59,860 nt of DNA from CANLBN01 sp050633825 (GTDB taxonomy: Bacteria; Pseudomonadota; Gammaproteobacteria; Pseudomonadales; Cellvibrionaceae), in assembly GCA_050633825.1 (NCBI GenBank), contig JBOEHG010000022.1:1-59860 (forward strand), written 5' to 3'. Below the pieces are notes generated by a model that worked only from the letters and a program-made list of their open reading frames with translations, was not told the origin of the DNA and did not search any database. This document shows positions 35,450-44,350 of the stretch, piece by piece. The position numbers and the translations under genes are program-made. Numbering within the stretch: the first letter of the stretch is position 1; the number at the start of each line of letters is the position of its first letter.

Positions 35450-37252
35450 TTAACTATCGACTTTAAGAACAGCCAAAAAAGCTTCTTGTGGAATTTCAAC
35501 GCTACCCACTTGCTTCATGCGTTTTTTGCCCGCTTTCTGCTTTTCTAACAATTTTTTCTTACGAGTAATATCACCACCATAACATTTAGCAGTAACATTT
35601 TTTCTCAAGGCTTTAACCGTAGTACGAGCAATAACTTGCCCCCCAATTGCCGCCTGAATAGCCACATCGAACATTTGACGAGGAATCAATTCCTTCATTT
35701 TTTCCGTAAGTGCACGGCCACGACCCTGAGCATTTTCTCTATGTATAATAACGGCTAGGGCATCAACTTTATCGCCATTAATAAGCACATCAAGACGTGT
35801 TAATGGCGCTTTCTCAAAACGGACAAAACTGTAATCGAGCGAAGCAAAGCCTCGGCTGACCGATTTTAAACGATCAAAAAAGTCCATAACGACTTCATTC
35901 ATCGGTAATTCATAGCGTAACGATACCTGCGCCCCCATGTATTGCATATCTTTTTGTACGCCGCGTTTTTCCACACAAAGCGTAATCACCGCACCTAAGT
36001 GTGCCTGAGGAACCAAGATATTAGCTTCAACAATCGGTTCCCGCATTTCATCAATATAAGCGGGATCTGGCAGTTTAGAGGGATTATCGACCGAAATAAC
36101 CTCACCGTCATTTTTCAATACTTCAAAAACTACGGTGGGTGCAGTGGTAATCAGATCAAGGTCATATTCACGCTCTAATCGTTCCTGAATAATTTCCATA
36201 TGCAGCATACCTAAAAATCCGCAGCGAAAACCGAAGCCCAAGGCATCGGAACTCTCTGGCTCATAGAATAATGAGGCATCATTCAATGTCAGCTTGGCAA
36301 GAGCTTCCCGGAAGGATTCGTAATCATCAGAGCTGACAGGAAAAAGACCGGCATATACCTGCGGCTTAACCTTCTGGAAGCCGGGTAAAGACTCAACCGT
36401 CTCATCAGTCGCCGCATGTGTTAGTGTATCGCCAACGGGCGCACCATGAATATCTTTAATGCCCGCAACAACAAAGCCTACTTCACCCGCTTTGAGTTCT
36501 TTCAACGGTAGACGCTTAGGCGTAAATACACCAACACTATCGACAACATGGGCTTTGCCAATAGATTTAGTCACAATTTTATCTTTGACTTTCAAGGTAC
36601 CTTGAGTCACACGGACAAGAGAAACAACACCTAAATAGTTATCAAACCAAGAATCGATAATTAAAGCTTGTAAAGGTGCATCAACATCACCTACCGGCGC
36701 TGGCACATTATTGACTAGTTCCTCCAGCACATCTTCAACACCCAAACCGGATTTAGCACTGCACTGAACCGCATCAGTGGCCTCAATGCCAATAATATCT
36801 TCTATTTCCTGAGCCACGCGATCGGGTTCGGCTTGAGGCAGGTCCATTTTGTTCAAAACAGGGATGACTTCTAGGCCCTGCTCTATTGCGGTATAGCAAT
36901 TAGCTACCGACTGCGCTTCAACACCTTGAGCAGCATCAACAACCAATAATGCACCCTCGCAAGCGGCCAAAGAACGGGAAACTTCATAGGAGAAGTCCAC
37001 ATGACCAGGAGTATCAATAAAATTAAGCTGATAAACCTTACCGTTACGGGCTTTATAGTCCAAGGTGACGCTCTGGGCTTTAATAGTAATGCCCCGCTCA
37101 CGCTCAATATCCATTGAGTCCAATACCTGGGCCTCCATTTCACGAGCAGACAAACCACCACAATCCTGAATAAATCGGTCCGCCAAGGTAGATTTACCGT
37201 GGTCGATATGGGCAATAATGGAAAAATTACGAATGTGGCTAAGATCGGTCAC
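35450..37252 (-). CDS. lepA: elongation factor 4 LepA
   Basis: 600-residue ribosome-bound GTPase implicated in translation initiation and 30S biogenesis. GTP-binding motifs are AHIDHGKSTLADRF, DTPGHVDFSYEV and NKMDLP; EF-G-like domains II, III and V follow, and the LepA-specific C-terminal domain ends with KKLLEKQKAGKKRMKQ and VDS. The start is a GTG at 37252 (GTG-ACC-GAT-CTT), since no ATG fits the conserved N-terminus. First gene of lepA-lepB-DUF4845-rnc-era-recO; the upstream 122 bp up to ogt should hold the promoter. Confidence 0.97.
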   Translation of the reverse strand: MTDLSHIRNFSIIAHIDHGKSTLADRFIQDCGGLSAREMEAQVLDSMDIERERGITIKAQSVTLDYKARNGKVYQLNFIDTPGHVDFSYEVSRSLAACEGALLVVDAAQGVEAQSVANCYTAIEQGLEVIPVLNKMDLPQAEPDRVAQEIEDIIGIEATDAVQCSAKSGLGVEDVLEELVNNVPAPVGDVDAPLQALIIDSWFDNYLGVVSLVRVTQGTLKVKDKIVTKSIGKAHVVDSVGVFTPKRLPLKELKAGEVGFVVAGIKDIHGAPVGDTLTHAATDETVESLPGFQKVKPQVYAGLFPVSSDDYESFREALAKLTLNDASLFYEPESSDALGFGFRCGFLGMLHMEIIQERLEREYDLDLITTAPTVVFEVLKNDGEVISVDNPSKLPDPAYIDEMREPIVEANILVPQAHLGAVITLCVEKRGVQKDMQYMGAQVSLRYELPMNEVVMDFFDRLKSVSRGFASLDYSFVRFEKAPLTRLDVLINGDKVDALAVIIHRENAQGRGRALTEKMKELIPRQMFDVAIQAAIGGQVIARTTVKALRKNVTAKCYGGDITRKKKLLEKQKAGKKRMKQVGSVEIPQEAFLAVLKVDS

Positions 37253-37374
37253 TGCTGGATTAACACCATGAATACAAAGGGGAAAGTCAAAAGAGCGCGG
37301 ATTTTACCTTATTAGTCAGATATGTTCTATGAGAGACTTACCAATAGACCATAAAGATGCGCTCCGTAGATAAG

Positions 37375-37923
37375 CTAAAGAAGGTTGAGTTGTTGCTTAG
37401 CGACGTTATTTTGGTATTCCGGGTTTTCAAGCCTTAACAAGCCTTCCTTTGCTTTGAGCCCACCAGCGTAGCCTGTTAATTCGCCACTGCTGCCAATAAC
37501 ACGATGACAGGGCACAATAATAGAAAGTGCATTTGCCCCATTGGCACTGGCAACAGCTCTAATGGCGTTTCGATTACCCAACGATTCGGATAGCTCGGCA
37601 TAGGTCGTCGTTTGACCATAAGGAATCTTAAGCAAATGCTGCCATACCGCTTTCTGAAAAGGCGTACCTGCGAATAACAAAGGAATATCAAATACGGTAC
37701 GTTTTGCAATAAAGAATTGCTCCAACTGTTCAACCATTTCATCGATAAGCTGACTTCCACTTTCTACAAACTCTGCTTTTAATAAACGCTGAAGCCGACG
37801 ATCAACCGCCTGTCGTTTGTTGCGGTAACGCCAATCACATAGACAAAGCTGATCATCTAAGGATCCAATAATTAATTCACCATAAGGCGTTTTGTAAAAA
37901 AGGATATTAATTTGATTTGTCAC
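37375..37923 (-). CDS. ogt: methylated-DNA--protein-cysteine methyltransferase (Ogt type)
   Basis: Suicide enzyme taking methyl groups from O6-methylguanine and O4-methylthymine. 182 residues from the GTG at 37923, which has GGGAGA 8 bases upstream; an ATG at 37965 would add 14 residues with no family match and overlaps a GNAT remnant on the other strand. The active site is PCHRV with Cys139, preceded by GTPFQKAVWQHLLKIPYGQTTTY and followed by GYAGGL, all family signatures. It lies between mucD and lepA, where Pseudomonas genomes as I recall them have no gene, so it is probably a local insertion. Confidence 0.93.
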   Translation of the reverse strand: MTNQINILFYKTPYGELIIGSLDDQLCLCDWRYRNKRQAVDRRLQRLLKAEFVESGSQLIDEMVEQLEQFFIAKRTVFDIPLLFAGTPFQKAVWQHLLKIPYGQTTTYAELSESLGNRNAIRAVASANGANALSIIVPCHRVIGSSGELTGYAGGLKAKEGLLRLENPEYQNNVAKQQLNLL

Positions 37924-37929
37924 CGGTGA

Positions 37930-38076
37930 ATCTCCCACAAAGCACAGGACATTGCTAAAAAACAAGGTTGTTATAAATTATTACTTAGCTCTAATATAAA
38001 TGGGGAATCAGCACATAAGTTTTATCAATCACTAGGCTTTAAACAACACGGCATCAGTTTTACTTTAGATTGTTAA
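37930..38076 (+). pseudogene. remnant of a GNAT N-acetyltransferase (C-terminal end only)
   Basis: In the + frame ending at TAA 38074-38076 the translation contains AKKQGCYKLLLSS, ESAHKFYQSLGFKQHG and ISFTLDC. This is the standard ending of GNAT acetyltransferases (GCYK..L, AH.FY..LGF...G..F). A stop at 37927-37929 closes the frame about 48 codons upstream and there is no start codon or acetyl-CoA P-loop, so only the last third or less survives. The other end runs antisense into the 5' end of ogt. It looks like a deletion scar left when ogt and the mucD 3' flank were joined. Confidence 0.75.
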
Positions 38077-38080
38077 AATA

Positions 38081-38108
38081 AAAAAGGCGACTTAATAAGC
38101 CGCCTTTT
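38081..38108 (-). terminator. rho-independent terminator after mucD
   Basis: On the minus strand, AAAAGGCGGCUU pairs with AAGUCGCCUUUU (one G-U pair) around a 3-base loop, followed by more U residues. It lies 23 bp past the mucD stop codon and ends the algU-mucABCD operon. Confidence 0.9.
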
Positions 38109-38130
38109 AATTATAAGTAAAAGTATCGCA

Positions 38131-39534
38131 CTATTCTTCAATCACTACACTACGAAAGATAGGCGAACCTTTTCTAATCACTCTTATTGGTTGAGGTTTG
38201 TTAGCCGGTAAAGATTTTTCTATTTTCTTAAAGCTTTTTACAGAACTGACTTCATCAAAACCTAACTGTACCAATACATCACCAGGCGCCAAACCTGCAG
38301 TTGCTGCAGGGCTATCGGCTGATACTTGCGTAATAACAACACCCTCTATACCGGTGGCATCTCGCATCTCTGCTGTCATATCCTCTACTACAATACCTAG
38401 GCGGGAGTTTTTTACTGTTGGTGTAGATGAAGCAACTTCACCGGTATTTCCACGCGACCCTACTGTCACATCTTGAGTGATCTTTTTACCTTTGCGCATA
38501 ATGACAACAGGAACTGTTGAGCCCGCTCGAGTGGGACCTACAACATAAGGCAAGTCAGACGACGTGGCTATATCACGACCATTAAAGGTAAGAATAATAT
38601 CACCCACTTTTAAACCACTTTTTTCTGCAGGTCCTTTAGGCTCCATTTGAGCAATTAATGCGCCTTGAGGTTTTTTAAGACCAAAAGATAAAGCAAGGTC
38701 TTTATCAACATCTTGGATGACGACACCCAACCAGCCTCTATCCACTTTCCCTTTATCTTTAAGTTGCTCAACAACATCTTTGGCTAAGTTGGACGGAATG
38801 GCAAAAGACAAGCCAATTGAGCCACCTGAACGAGTATAGATTTGCGAATTAATACCGACGACATCACCATCAAGATTAAATAGTGGACCACCTGAGTTAC
38901 CTGGATTGATTGCTACGTCTGTCTGAATAAAGGGAACATAATTTTGACGGCCTTCGGATGGAATACTGCGACCAATAGCACTGATAATACCGGCACTTAC
39001 TGAGTAATCTAAACCAAAAGGAGAGCCAATAGCCAATACCCATTCGCCAACTTTAGCGCCATCTGAATCGGCAAGCTTAAGATAGGGTAGTCCTTGCTCT
39101 TCAATTTTTAATACCGCTAAATCCGATTGTGGGTCCAAACCCACAATTTTAGCGGAATATTCCCGTCGATCAATTAAACGAACCGTGATATCCGTTGCCC
39201 CTTCAACCACATGGTTATTGGTTAACACGTAGCCATCAGCTGAAATGAAAAAACCGGAGCCCATAGAGCTCGCATTACGTTCTGGCATTTGTCTTGGGTC
39301 AAAAAAATGTCGAAATATCTCAGGTACATTTTCTGGAATTTCGACATTTGGCCGACTACTCTTCTGGGTTTTTGTCACGGTAGTAATTTTTACTACCGCC
39401 GGTGATTTGGCTTCAATTAGGTCAGTAAACTCTGGCAGCGAGCGAGCATGGCTTAGCGAAGACATTAACATAATCCCTAATGCGCCAATAATTAGCTGAT
39501 ACAACTGGGGCAAACGCATATTACTTTTCCTCAT
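38131..39534 (-). CDS. mucD: Do-family periplasmic serine protease MucD/DegP
   Basis: 467 residues: signal peptide (about 1-30, cleavage near SHA), trypsin-like domain with catalytic His108 (NNHVVEGA), Asp138 (SDLAVLKI) and Ser214 (GNSGGPLF), then two PDZ domains (about 265-355 and 370-460). Degrades or refolds misfolded envelope proteins and in Pseudomonas restrains sigma-22 (AlgU) signalling. Final gene of the algU-mucA-mucB-mucC-mucD operon; a hairpin terminator follows. The Met at residue 6 is an alternative start. All catalytic residues are intact. Confidence 0.95.
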   Translation of the reverse strand: MRKSNMRLPQLYQLIIGALGIMLMSSLSHARSLPEFTDLIEAKSPAVVKITTVTKTQKSSRPNVEIPENVPEIFRHFFDPRQMPERNASSMGSGFFISADGYVLTNNHVVEGATDITVRLIDRREYSAKIVGLDPQSDLAVLKIEEQGLPYLKLADSDGAKVGEWVLAIGSPFGLDYSVSAGIISAIGRSIPSEGRQNYVPFIQTDVAINPGNSGGPLFNLDGDVVGINSQIYTRSGGSIGLSFAIPSNLAKDVVEQLKDKGKVDRGWLGVVIQDVDKDLALSFGLKKPQGALIAQMEPKGPAEKSGLKVGDIILTFNGRDIATSSDLPYVVGPTRAGSTVPVVIMRKGKKITQDVTVGSRGNTGEVASSTPTVKNSRLGIVVEDMTAEMRDATGIEGVVITQVSADSPAATAGLAPGDVLVQLGFDEVSSVKSFKKIEKSLPANKPQPIRVIRKGSPIFRSVVIEE

Positions 39535-39560
39535 ATCTATTTAACTCTATTTATTTAACT

Positions 39561-40049
39561 CTAATTATTTATTAATTCTTTTATTTTAAGGTCGATTGGC
39601 TTCGGCTCTACAATATCAGCAGAGACTATAATAGGCTGATAACGTTTATCATTACGATAATAATTTGAATGTAAACGTACAATAAAACCACCTAAAATAA
39701 AACCAATCAAACCAGAAAGCACTACCGTACTCTCCTGAACAAAATATGTGTGGGCAACTCCTGCAAAAACAAGTATCAAAATCAAGGGTAACAAGTAAAT
39801 AAATATTGATGCCTTAACAACAATATCGTCAGGAATACCCAATACAATATTATCATTCACTTTATAATTATCTGGAGAGCGCCCTTCCAACAAAACCCTT
39901 ATATAAGATGGTTGTATTCCGATACGCGATAATAAACTTTGACCACAGCCTTTTTGTGCGACACAAGAGCCACAAGTCGATTTTTGTATGGTTTCCACCC
40001 ACACAGCATCTGTATCAACAGCAACTATACGCCCTGCTTCTTTAATCAC
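39561..40049 (-). CDS. rseC: SoxR-reducing/sigma-E regulator RseC (MucC) family protein
   Basis: 162 residues. The N-terminal Cys-rich motif has Cys26, Cys29 and Cys35 (STCGSCVAQKGCG), giving a C-x2-C-x5-C cluster. Two membrane helices follow (about 79-101 and 106-125), with a short charged tail. RseC/MucC modulates sigma-E and in E. coli takes part in SoxR reduction. The start appears to be GTG at 40049; TAGG lies about 9 bases upstream. It is the fourth gene of the operon, 84 bp after mucB. Confidence 0.93.
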   Translation of the reverse strand: MIKEAGRIVAVDTDAVWVETIQKSTCGSCVAQKGCGQSLLSRIGIQPSYIRVLLEGRSPDNYKVNDNIVLGIPDDIVVKASIFIYLLPLILILVFAGVAHTYFVQESTVVLSGLIGFILGGFIVRLHSNYYRNDKRYQPIIVSADIVEPKPIDLKIKELINN

Positions 40050-40133
40050 TTTTTATTACCTAGGTTTTAGACATGGAATATCAAAAAAGTTTACGTACCC
40101 AAGACAAAAATAGATGAATGAAAGTACTTTATA

Positions 40134-41147
40134 TTATTGAGGCTTAACAGAAACAGCTATTCTACGAGCTGTTATCGTAGGAACCTCACCGACAACCGCT
40201 ATGCTTCTATTCGCTTGAGATGAAACAGGTGCAACGACAACAACTGTAGCGCCATGACGAGCCGTCGCCTTATTCAAGGGTTTTGAATTATCATTGATAA
40301 TAAAGACAGATACAGAGACTAAGCCATCGGCAAAAATAAGCACCTGCTCGCCCTGAGCTGTTACTCTATTACCAACTGACTCAAAACCTTCTGGCAACCA
40401 GTCAACCGTCCAACCAGATTGAAATTGTTCTGTATGGCAAGGTTCTACTTCTGGCACGCGCCATACATAACCCGACTCTTCATCAACAAGTGATTCATCT
40501 AACTTACCGAGTTCCAAAGATACCGCTTGTAAACGCTCTATAATCTTACCATTATCATAAGTAATGACTTTCAATATAAGACCAGTTTCTCGATCAATAC
40601 TATATCGATAACCGTAGCGCAGCTCATCTTTTGGCAAAATATCAAACATAATAGCCTGCCTATTGGCCACACGCTCGAAACCCACTGCTCGGAAATCATA
40701 AGCACTTAGAGAAGATGTAGGTACTGCCGTTGGCCAAAGTCCCCAACGAGTTGCTCCATTGAGACAACCGGACAAACCTTGCCGACGAAATACTTGTCGA
40801 TCAGGCCCATCCATAAACATCAACTGCTGGTAAGCGACTTCATTTTCAACACGGTGTTTTAATTTAAACGTTGTTATATAGCCATTAGCTTCATAGGTTA
40901 ACAAGCTATGGTATTGATAAAATTTATTGGCAGAAGATAAGACACTAAATAGACTCTGAATAGAGTCAATGACGATTTCTTGTTGTGCCTCTTGTTCTAT
41001 ATTTTGGGAAGAGTCTTGATCTATACCCTCACCAACAGCCGAGGATTCAGCTAAAGATAGAAACGACGCTCCTAAAAAGAGGGTTAAAAATAAAACAAAA
41101 TGAGGCACTAGGGGGAGCCCACCTTTAGACAATGACAAGATGGGCAT
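40134..41147 (-). CDS. mucB: sigma-E regulatory protein MucB/RseB
   Basis: 337-residue periplasmic protein that binds the anti-sigma factor and shields it from the site-1 protease; the N-terminal LolA-like domain senses lipid or LPS intermediates. It has an N-terminal signal peptide (about 12-34, VPHFVLFLTLFLGASFLSLA), then the MucB/RseB fold with YQYHSLLTYEANGYITTFKLKHRV, DGPDRQVFRRQG, and the C-terminal domain (DWLPEGFESVG...QVLIFADGLVSVSVFI). The linker after the signal peptide is Glu/Gln rich. Third gene of the operon; it follows mucA by 50 bp. Confidence 0.94.
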   Translation of the reverse strand: MPILSLSKGGLPLVPHFVLFLTLFLGASFLSLAESSAVGEGIDQDSSQNIEQEAQQEIVIDSIQSLFSVLSSANKFYQYHSLLTYEANGYITTFKLKHRVENEVAYQQLMFMDGPDRQVFRRQGLSGCLNGATRWGLWPTAVPTSSLSAYDFRAVGFERVANRQAIMFDILPKDELRYGYRYSIDRETGLILKVITYDNGKIIERLQAVSLELGKLDESLVDEESGYVWRVPEVEPCHTEQFQSGWTVDWLPEGFESVGNRVTAQGEQVLIFADGLVSVSVFIINDNSKPLNKATARHGATVVVVAPVSSQANRSIAVVGEVPTITARRIAVSVKPQ

Positions 41148-41197
41148 AATACTATCGAATAATAATAATCACTAATGAATAAAGCGATAAAAGTCGA

Positions 41198-41827
41198 TTA
41201 CTTTGACTCAGCGTCAGGCACTCTAACAAATGGCAAAACACCTTGTTGTGTATTTTGTGAGGCATTTTGCGCATGCTCCAACATAAGGCGATTCACTTCA
41301 CCTTCCATTTGCTGAAGCTGTTCACGAGTCGCTTCGTTAATGATGATGGGTTTCTCTTGGGAGTTTTGCTGATTACCTACAACGCTAACAGACGCATCAG
41401 GTAAAGTCGGGCTACCTGTTGCAGGCGCTGGGACACTCTTAGTCGGTACTTCGGCAATATTAACTGCTGTATTGAGTGATGTTAGCTGGACACCAACAAC
41501 AACTGCACCGGCAACCGAGGCGGCAATACCAAAACGTCCAATATTTCCCCAAAAGCCGCTCTTAGTTGATTTTGCTGCTTTCATAGAAAGAGCTGGCTCT
41601 TCTGCTATAGCAGCCGAGATGCCAGCTGATAAATCAATCGCTGAATTAAGCTCAACTTCTTTTCGCATAGCTGAGCCTGCTAATTGGTATCGGTGCCAAC
41701 GGCTGTTTAATTCTGTATCTTCACTTTTAAGCAAACGTCTTATTTCAAGTTCTGATGCCTCTCCATCCATAAAGGCTGAGAGTGATTCATTCAATTGCTG
41801 TTGTGCAGACTGTTCTTTTGTTGACAT
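41198..41827 (-). CDS. mucA: sigma-E anti-sigma factor MucA/RseA
   Basis: 209 residues from ATG 41827 (MSTKEQSAQQ); a TTG further upstream is less likely. Cytoplasmic sigma-binding domain (about 8-80) with the typical LSAFMDGEASELEIRRLL; one membrane helix (about 96-118, FGIAASVAGAVVVGVQL); periplasmic part with Pro-rich spacer and an end (VNRLMLEHAQNAS) of the MucA type. Regulated proteolysis of this protein frees AlgU. A perfect sigma-E promoter stands about 36 bp upstream, so mucA can be transcribed without algU. Confidence 0.95.
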   Translation of the reverse strand: MSTKEQSAQQQLNESLSAFMDGEASELEIRRLLKSEDTELNSRWHRYQLAGSAMRKEVELNSAIDLSAGISAAIAEEPALSMKAAKSTKSGFWGNIGRFGIAASVAGAVVVGVQLTSLNTAVNIAEVPTKSVPAPATGSPTLPDASVSVVGNQQNSQEKPIIINEATREQLQQMEGEVNRLMLEHAQNASQNTQQGVLPFVRVPDAESK

Positions 41828-41862
41828 AAGTTTTACCAAATACAAATTCTACAAAGTTAATA

Positions 41863-41890
41863 TTCAGACCGAGCTTTTTTGACAAAGTTC
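41863..41890 (-). promoter_or_regulatory. perfect sigma-E promoter directly upstream of mucA
   Basis: Minus strand: GAACTT (-35, 41890-41885), a 16-bp spacer, then TCTGAA (-10, 41868-41863). This matches the sigma-E consensus GAACTT-N16-TCTGA exactly. Transcription would start near 41857, about 30 bases before the mucA ATG, inside the algU-mucA spacer. Confidence 0.88.
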
Positions 41891-41942
41891 ACAAAAAATC
41901 AAAAAAATCTAAAAAAAATATTTTCATTAAAAATCAAAGACT

Positions 41943-41969
41943 TAAAAAAACTTTAAGCCATTAATGGCT
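41943..41969 (-). terminator. possible weak attenuator at the end of algU
   Basis: The last algU codons form the palindrome AGCCATTAATGGCT (41956-41969). Five bases later on the minus strand is a run of seven T (41950-41944), and more T tracts follow towards mucA. The stem is only 5-6 bp, so termination would be partial at best. Confidence 0.35.
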
Positions 41970-42552
41970 GAACGACCTTATCAATCGCTTCCCGAGCCCT
42001 AAATATTCTTGAACGAACAGTACCCACGGGACATTCCATAATATCGGCAATCTCCTCATAACTTAGGCCTTCCATTTCCCGCAAGGTAACGGCAGTTCGT
42101 AAATCTTCAGGTAACTGACTGATGGCATTTTCTACAGCAGCCTGTAGTTGATCACAAAACAAGCTGCTTTCAGGGGTATCGATATCCTGAAGGCTATCAT
42201 TGCCCACAAAGTGCTCCGCATCGTCAATATCAACATCCGTTGCAGGTGGTCGGCGGCCTCTAGAGATAAGGTGATTTTTAGCGGTATTAATTGCGATTCG
42301 ATACATCCACGTATAGAAGGCACTATCACCACGAAAATTTTCCAACGCCCTATAAGCCTTAATAAACGCCTCTTGCACCACATCATGAACATCAGCGGAA
42401 TCGCGAACATAACGGTGAACAACCGATATAATTTTATGTTGGTATTTCAACACCAAAAGATCAAATGCCCGCTTGTCACCTTGCTGAACACGTTCAACTA
42501 GCTGCTGGTCACTTGATTGTTGTTTATCACCCGACGCTGTTTGCGCGGTCAT
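41953..42552 (-). CDS. algU: extracytoplasmic-stress sigma factor AlgU/RpoE
   Basis: 199-residue ECF sigma factor that directs envelope-stress genes. ATG 42552 is chosen because GGGAG lies 6 bases before it; an in-frame TTG two codons earlier is weaker. Region 2 (about 28-95) has LVERVQQGDKRAFDLLVLKYQHKI in pieces and AFYTWMYRIAINTAKNHL; region 4 (about 140-190) has LPEDLRTAVTLREMEGLSYEEIADIMECPVGTVRSRI in pieces. It keeps the RPPATDVD linker of the RpoE/AlgU type. Held at the membrane by MucA. A near-consensus sigma-E promoter upstream implies autoregulation. Confidence 0.97.
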   Translation of the reverse strand: MTAQTASGDKQQSSDQQLVERVQQGDKRAFDLLVLKYQHKIISVVHRYVRDSADVHDVVQEAFIKAYRALENFRGDSAFYTWMYRIAINTAKNHLISRGRRPPATDVDIDDAEHFVGNDSLQDIDTPESSLFCDQLQAAVENAISQLPEDLRTAVTLREMEGLSYEEIADIMECPVGTVRSRIFRAREAIDKVVQPLMA

Positions 42553-42621
42553 GTTCAACTCCCTAGTGCTTTTTACTGCACCTTACTTCAGAAATGATTT
42601 ATATGGCAATTTCAAGATCAT

Positions 42622-42648
42622 TCGGACACAGTTTCTCCGAATAAGTTC
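42622..42648 (-). promoter_or_regulatory. sigma-E autoregulatory promoter of algU
   Basis: Minus strand: GAACTT (42648-42643), 16-bp spacer, TCCGA followed by A (42626-42622). This fits GAACTT-N16-TCNGA. The predicted start point lies about 60 bases before the algU ATG. It faces away from nadB. Confidence 0.87.
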
Positions 42649-42707
42649 CAAGGTGGTATACTCAGTCACCCTATATTTTCTTTAAAATTCAATGAAATAG
42701 TGTATCA

Positions 42708-44339
42708 ATGAACCACTTATATAGTCACGACATTCTTATTATTGGCAGCGGAGCCGCAGGACTTGCGCTTGCACTCAATCTATCTGATTTTGGTCGCATT
42801 GCCATTCTCAGCAAAAACAGGCTTAAAGATGGTTCAACTTGGTATGCTCAGGGCGGTATTGCTGCAGTATTAGATGATCAAGATTCAATCGATGCTCACG
42901 TCAAAGATACACTTAATGCGGGAGCAGGACTTTGTCACCAAGACTCAGTTCGCTTCACTGTAGAAAACAGTGCCGATGCCATTCGTTGGTTAATTGATCA
43001 AGGGGTCGATTTTACTCGCAACGAAGGTAATGATGATTACCACCTTACCAAAGAAGGCGGCCACAGTCATCGCCGTATCATTCACAGTGCTGATGCCACA
43101 GGAAAAGCCGTTCATAAGACATTAATTGAACGAATTCGTGAAGCCAAAAATGTTGGCCTCTATGAACAACATATTGCAATTGATCTTATACAACAGGCCG
43201 ATGCTGATAGTCGTCGTTTACGCTGTAGCGGTGCCTATGTTTACGATAGAGAAAATGACAGCGTGTGCACCTTCCAAGCAAAAGTGGTTATTTTAGCAAC
43301 GGGTGGCGCCAGCAAAGCTTACCTTTATACCAGCAATCCTGATGGTGCCAGTGGTGATGGTATCGCCATGGCTTGGCGCGCAGGGTGCCGGGTTGCCAAT
43401 ATGGAATTTAATCAATTTCATCCAACCTGTTTATTTCACCCCAAGGCGAAAACAGTACTGATCACTGAGGCACTAAGAGGTGAAGGCGCCCACTTAAAAT
43501 TACCCGACGGTCAGCGCTTTATGCATCGCTTCGATGAACAAAAGGAATTGGCTCCAAGGGATATTGTCGCTCGCGCTATTGACCATGAAATGAAACGCTT
43601 AGGCTGTGATCACCTTTATTTAGATATCAGCCACAAACCCGCTGACTTTATTCATGAACATTTTCCCAATGTGAGTAAAAGTTGCCTTGAATATGGTATC
43701 GATATTACTCAAGACCCAATACCGGTCGTGCCTGCAGCTCACTATACCTGCGGCGGCATTATAGTAGACAAAAATGGGCACACTGATTTGCTTAATTTGT
43801 ATGCCATTGGAGAAACATCGTTTACTGGCTTACACGGTGCAAACCGTATGGCCAGTAACTCACTTTTAGAATGTGTTGTTTATGCTCGTTCAGCGGCTGA
43901 ACATATTCAAAAGAATATTAATGCTATCCCGGAGATGGACACCCCCAACCCATGGGATGAATCACGTGTAACCAATTCTGATGAAGATGTGGTTATTTCC
44001 CATAACTGGGACGAATTACGTCGTTTTATGTGGGACTATGTTGGCATTGTACGAACACAAAAACGTTTAGAAAGAGCCCAACATCGTATCAAGCTTTTAC
44101 AAAGGGAAATCGCCGAATATTACAGTAATTATAAAGTTGGGAATGACCTGATTGAACTGCGTAACTTAGCAACGGTTGCCCAGTTAATTATTCGTTCAGC
44201 AATGGAAAGAAAAGAAAGTCGCGGCCTGCACTACTCCCTCGATTTTCCAGAATTAGGGCGAGTGGCACGCGATACGGTATTAGTGCCAACTAACTTTGCC
44301 GCCCAAAATGTTATTGTCGATAAAGCAGAAAGCGTTTAA
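42708..44339 (+). CDS. nadB: L-aspartate oxidase NadB
   Basis: 543-residue flavoprotein that oxidises aspartate to iminoaspartate for NAD synthesis. FAD-binding N-terminus ILIIGSGAAGLALAL (about 10-24); succinate-dehydrogenase-like signatures STWYAQGGIAA and EGGHSHRRIIH, FHPTCLF, ELAPRDIVARAID, VVPAAHYTCGGI, and the helical C-terminal domain with RTQKRLERA and ESRGLHYSLDFPE. Divergent from algU, as in Pseudomonas. The RluA-type gene follows 11 bp later in the same direction. Confidence 0.97.
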   Translation: MNHLYSHDILIIGSGAAGLALALNLSDFGRIAILSKNRLKDGSTWYAQGGIAAVLDDQDSIDAHVKDTLNAGAGLCHQDSVRFTVENSADAIRWLIDQGVDFTRNEGNDDYHLTKEGGHSHRRIIHSADATGKAVHKTLIERIREAKNVGLYEQHIAIDLIQQADADSRRLRCSGAYVYDRENDSVCTFQAKVVILATGGASKAYLYTSNPDGASGDGIAMAWRAGCRVANMEFNQFHPTCLFHPKAKTVLITEALRGEGAHLKLPDGQRFMHRFDEQKELAPRDIVARAIDHEMKRLGCDHLYLDISHKPADFIHEHFPNVSKSCLEYGIDITQDPIPVVPAAHYTCGGIIVDKNGHTDLLNLYAIGETSFTGLHGANRMASNSLLECVVYARSAAEHIQKNINAIPEMDTPNPWDESRVTNSDEDVVISHNWDELRRFMWDYVGIVRTQKRLERAQHRIKLLQREIAEYYSNYKVGNDLIELRNLATVAQLIIRSAMERKESRGLHYSLDFPELGRVARDTVLVPTNFAAQNVIVDKAESV

Positions 44340-44350
44340 TACTAAATAAT

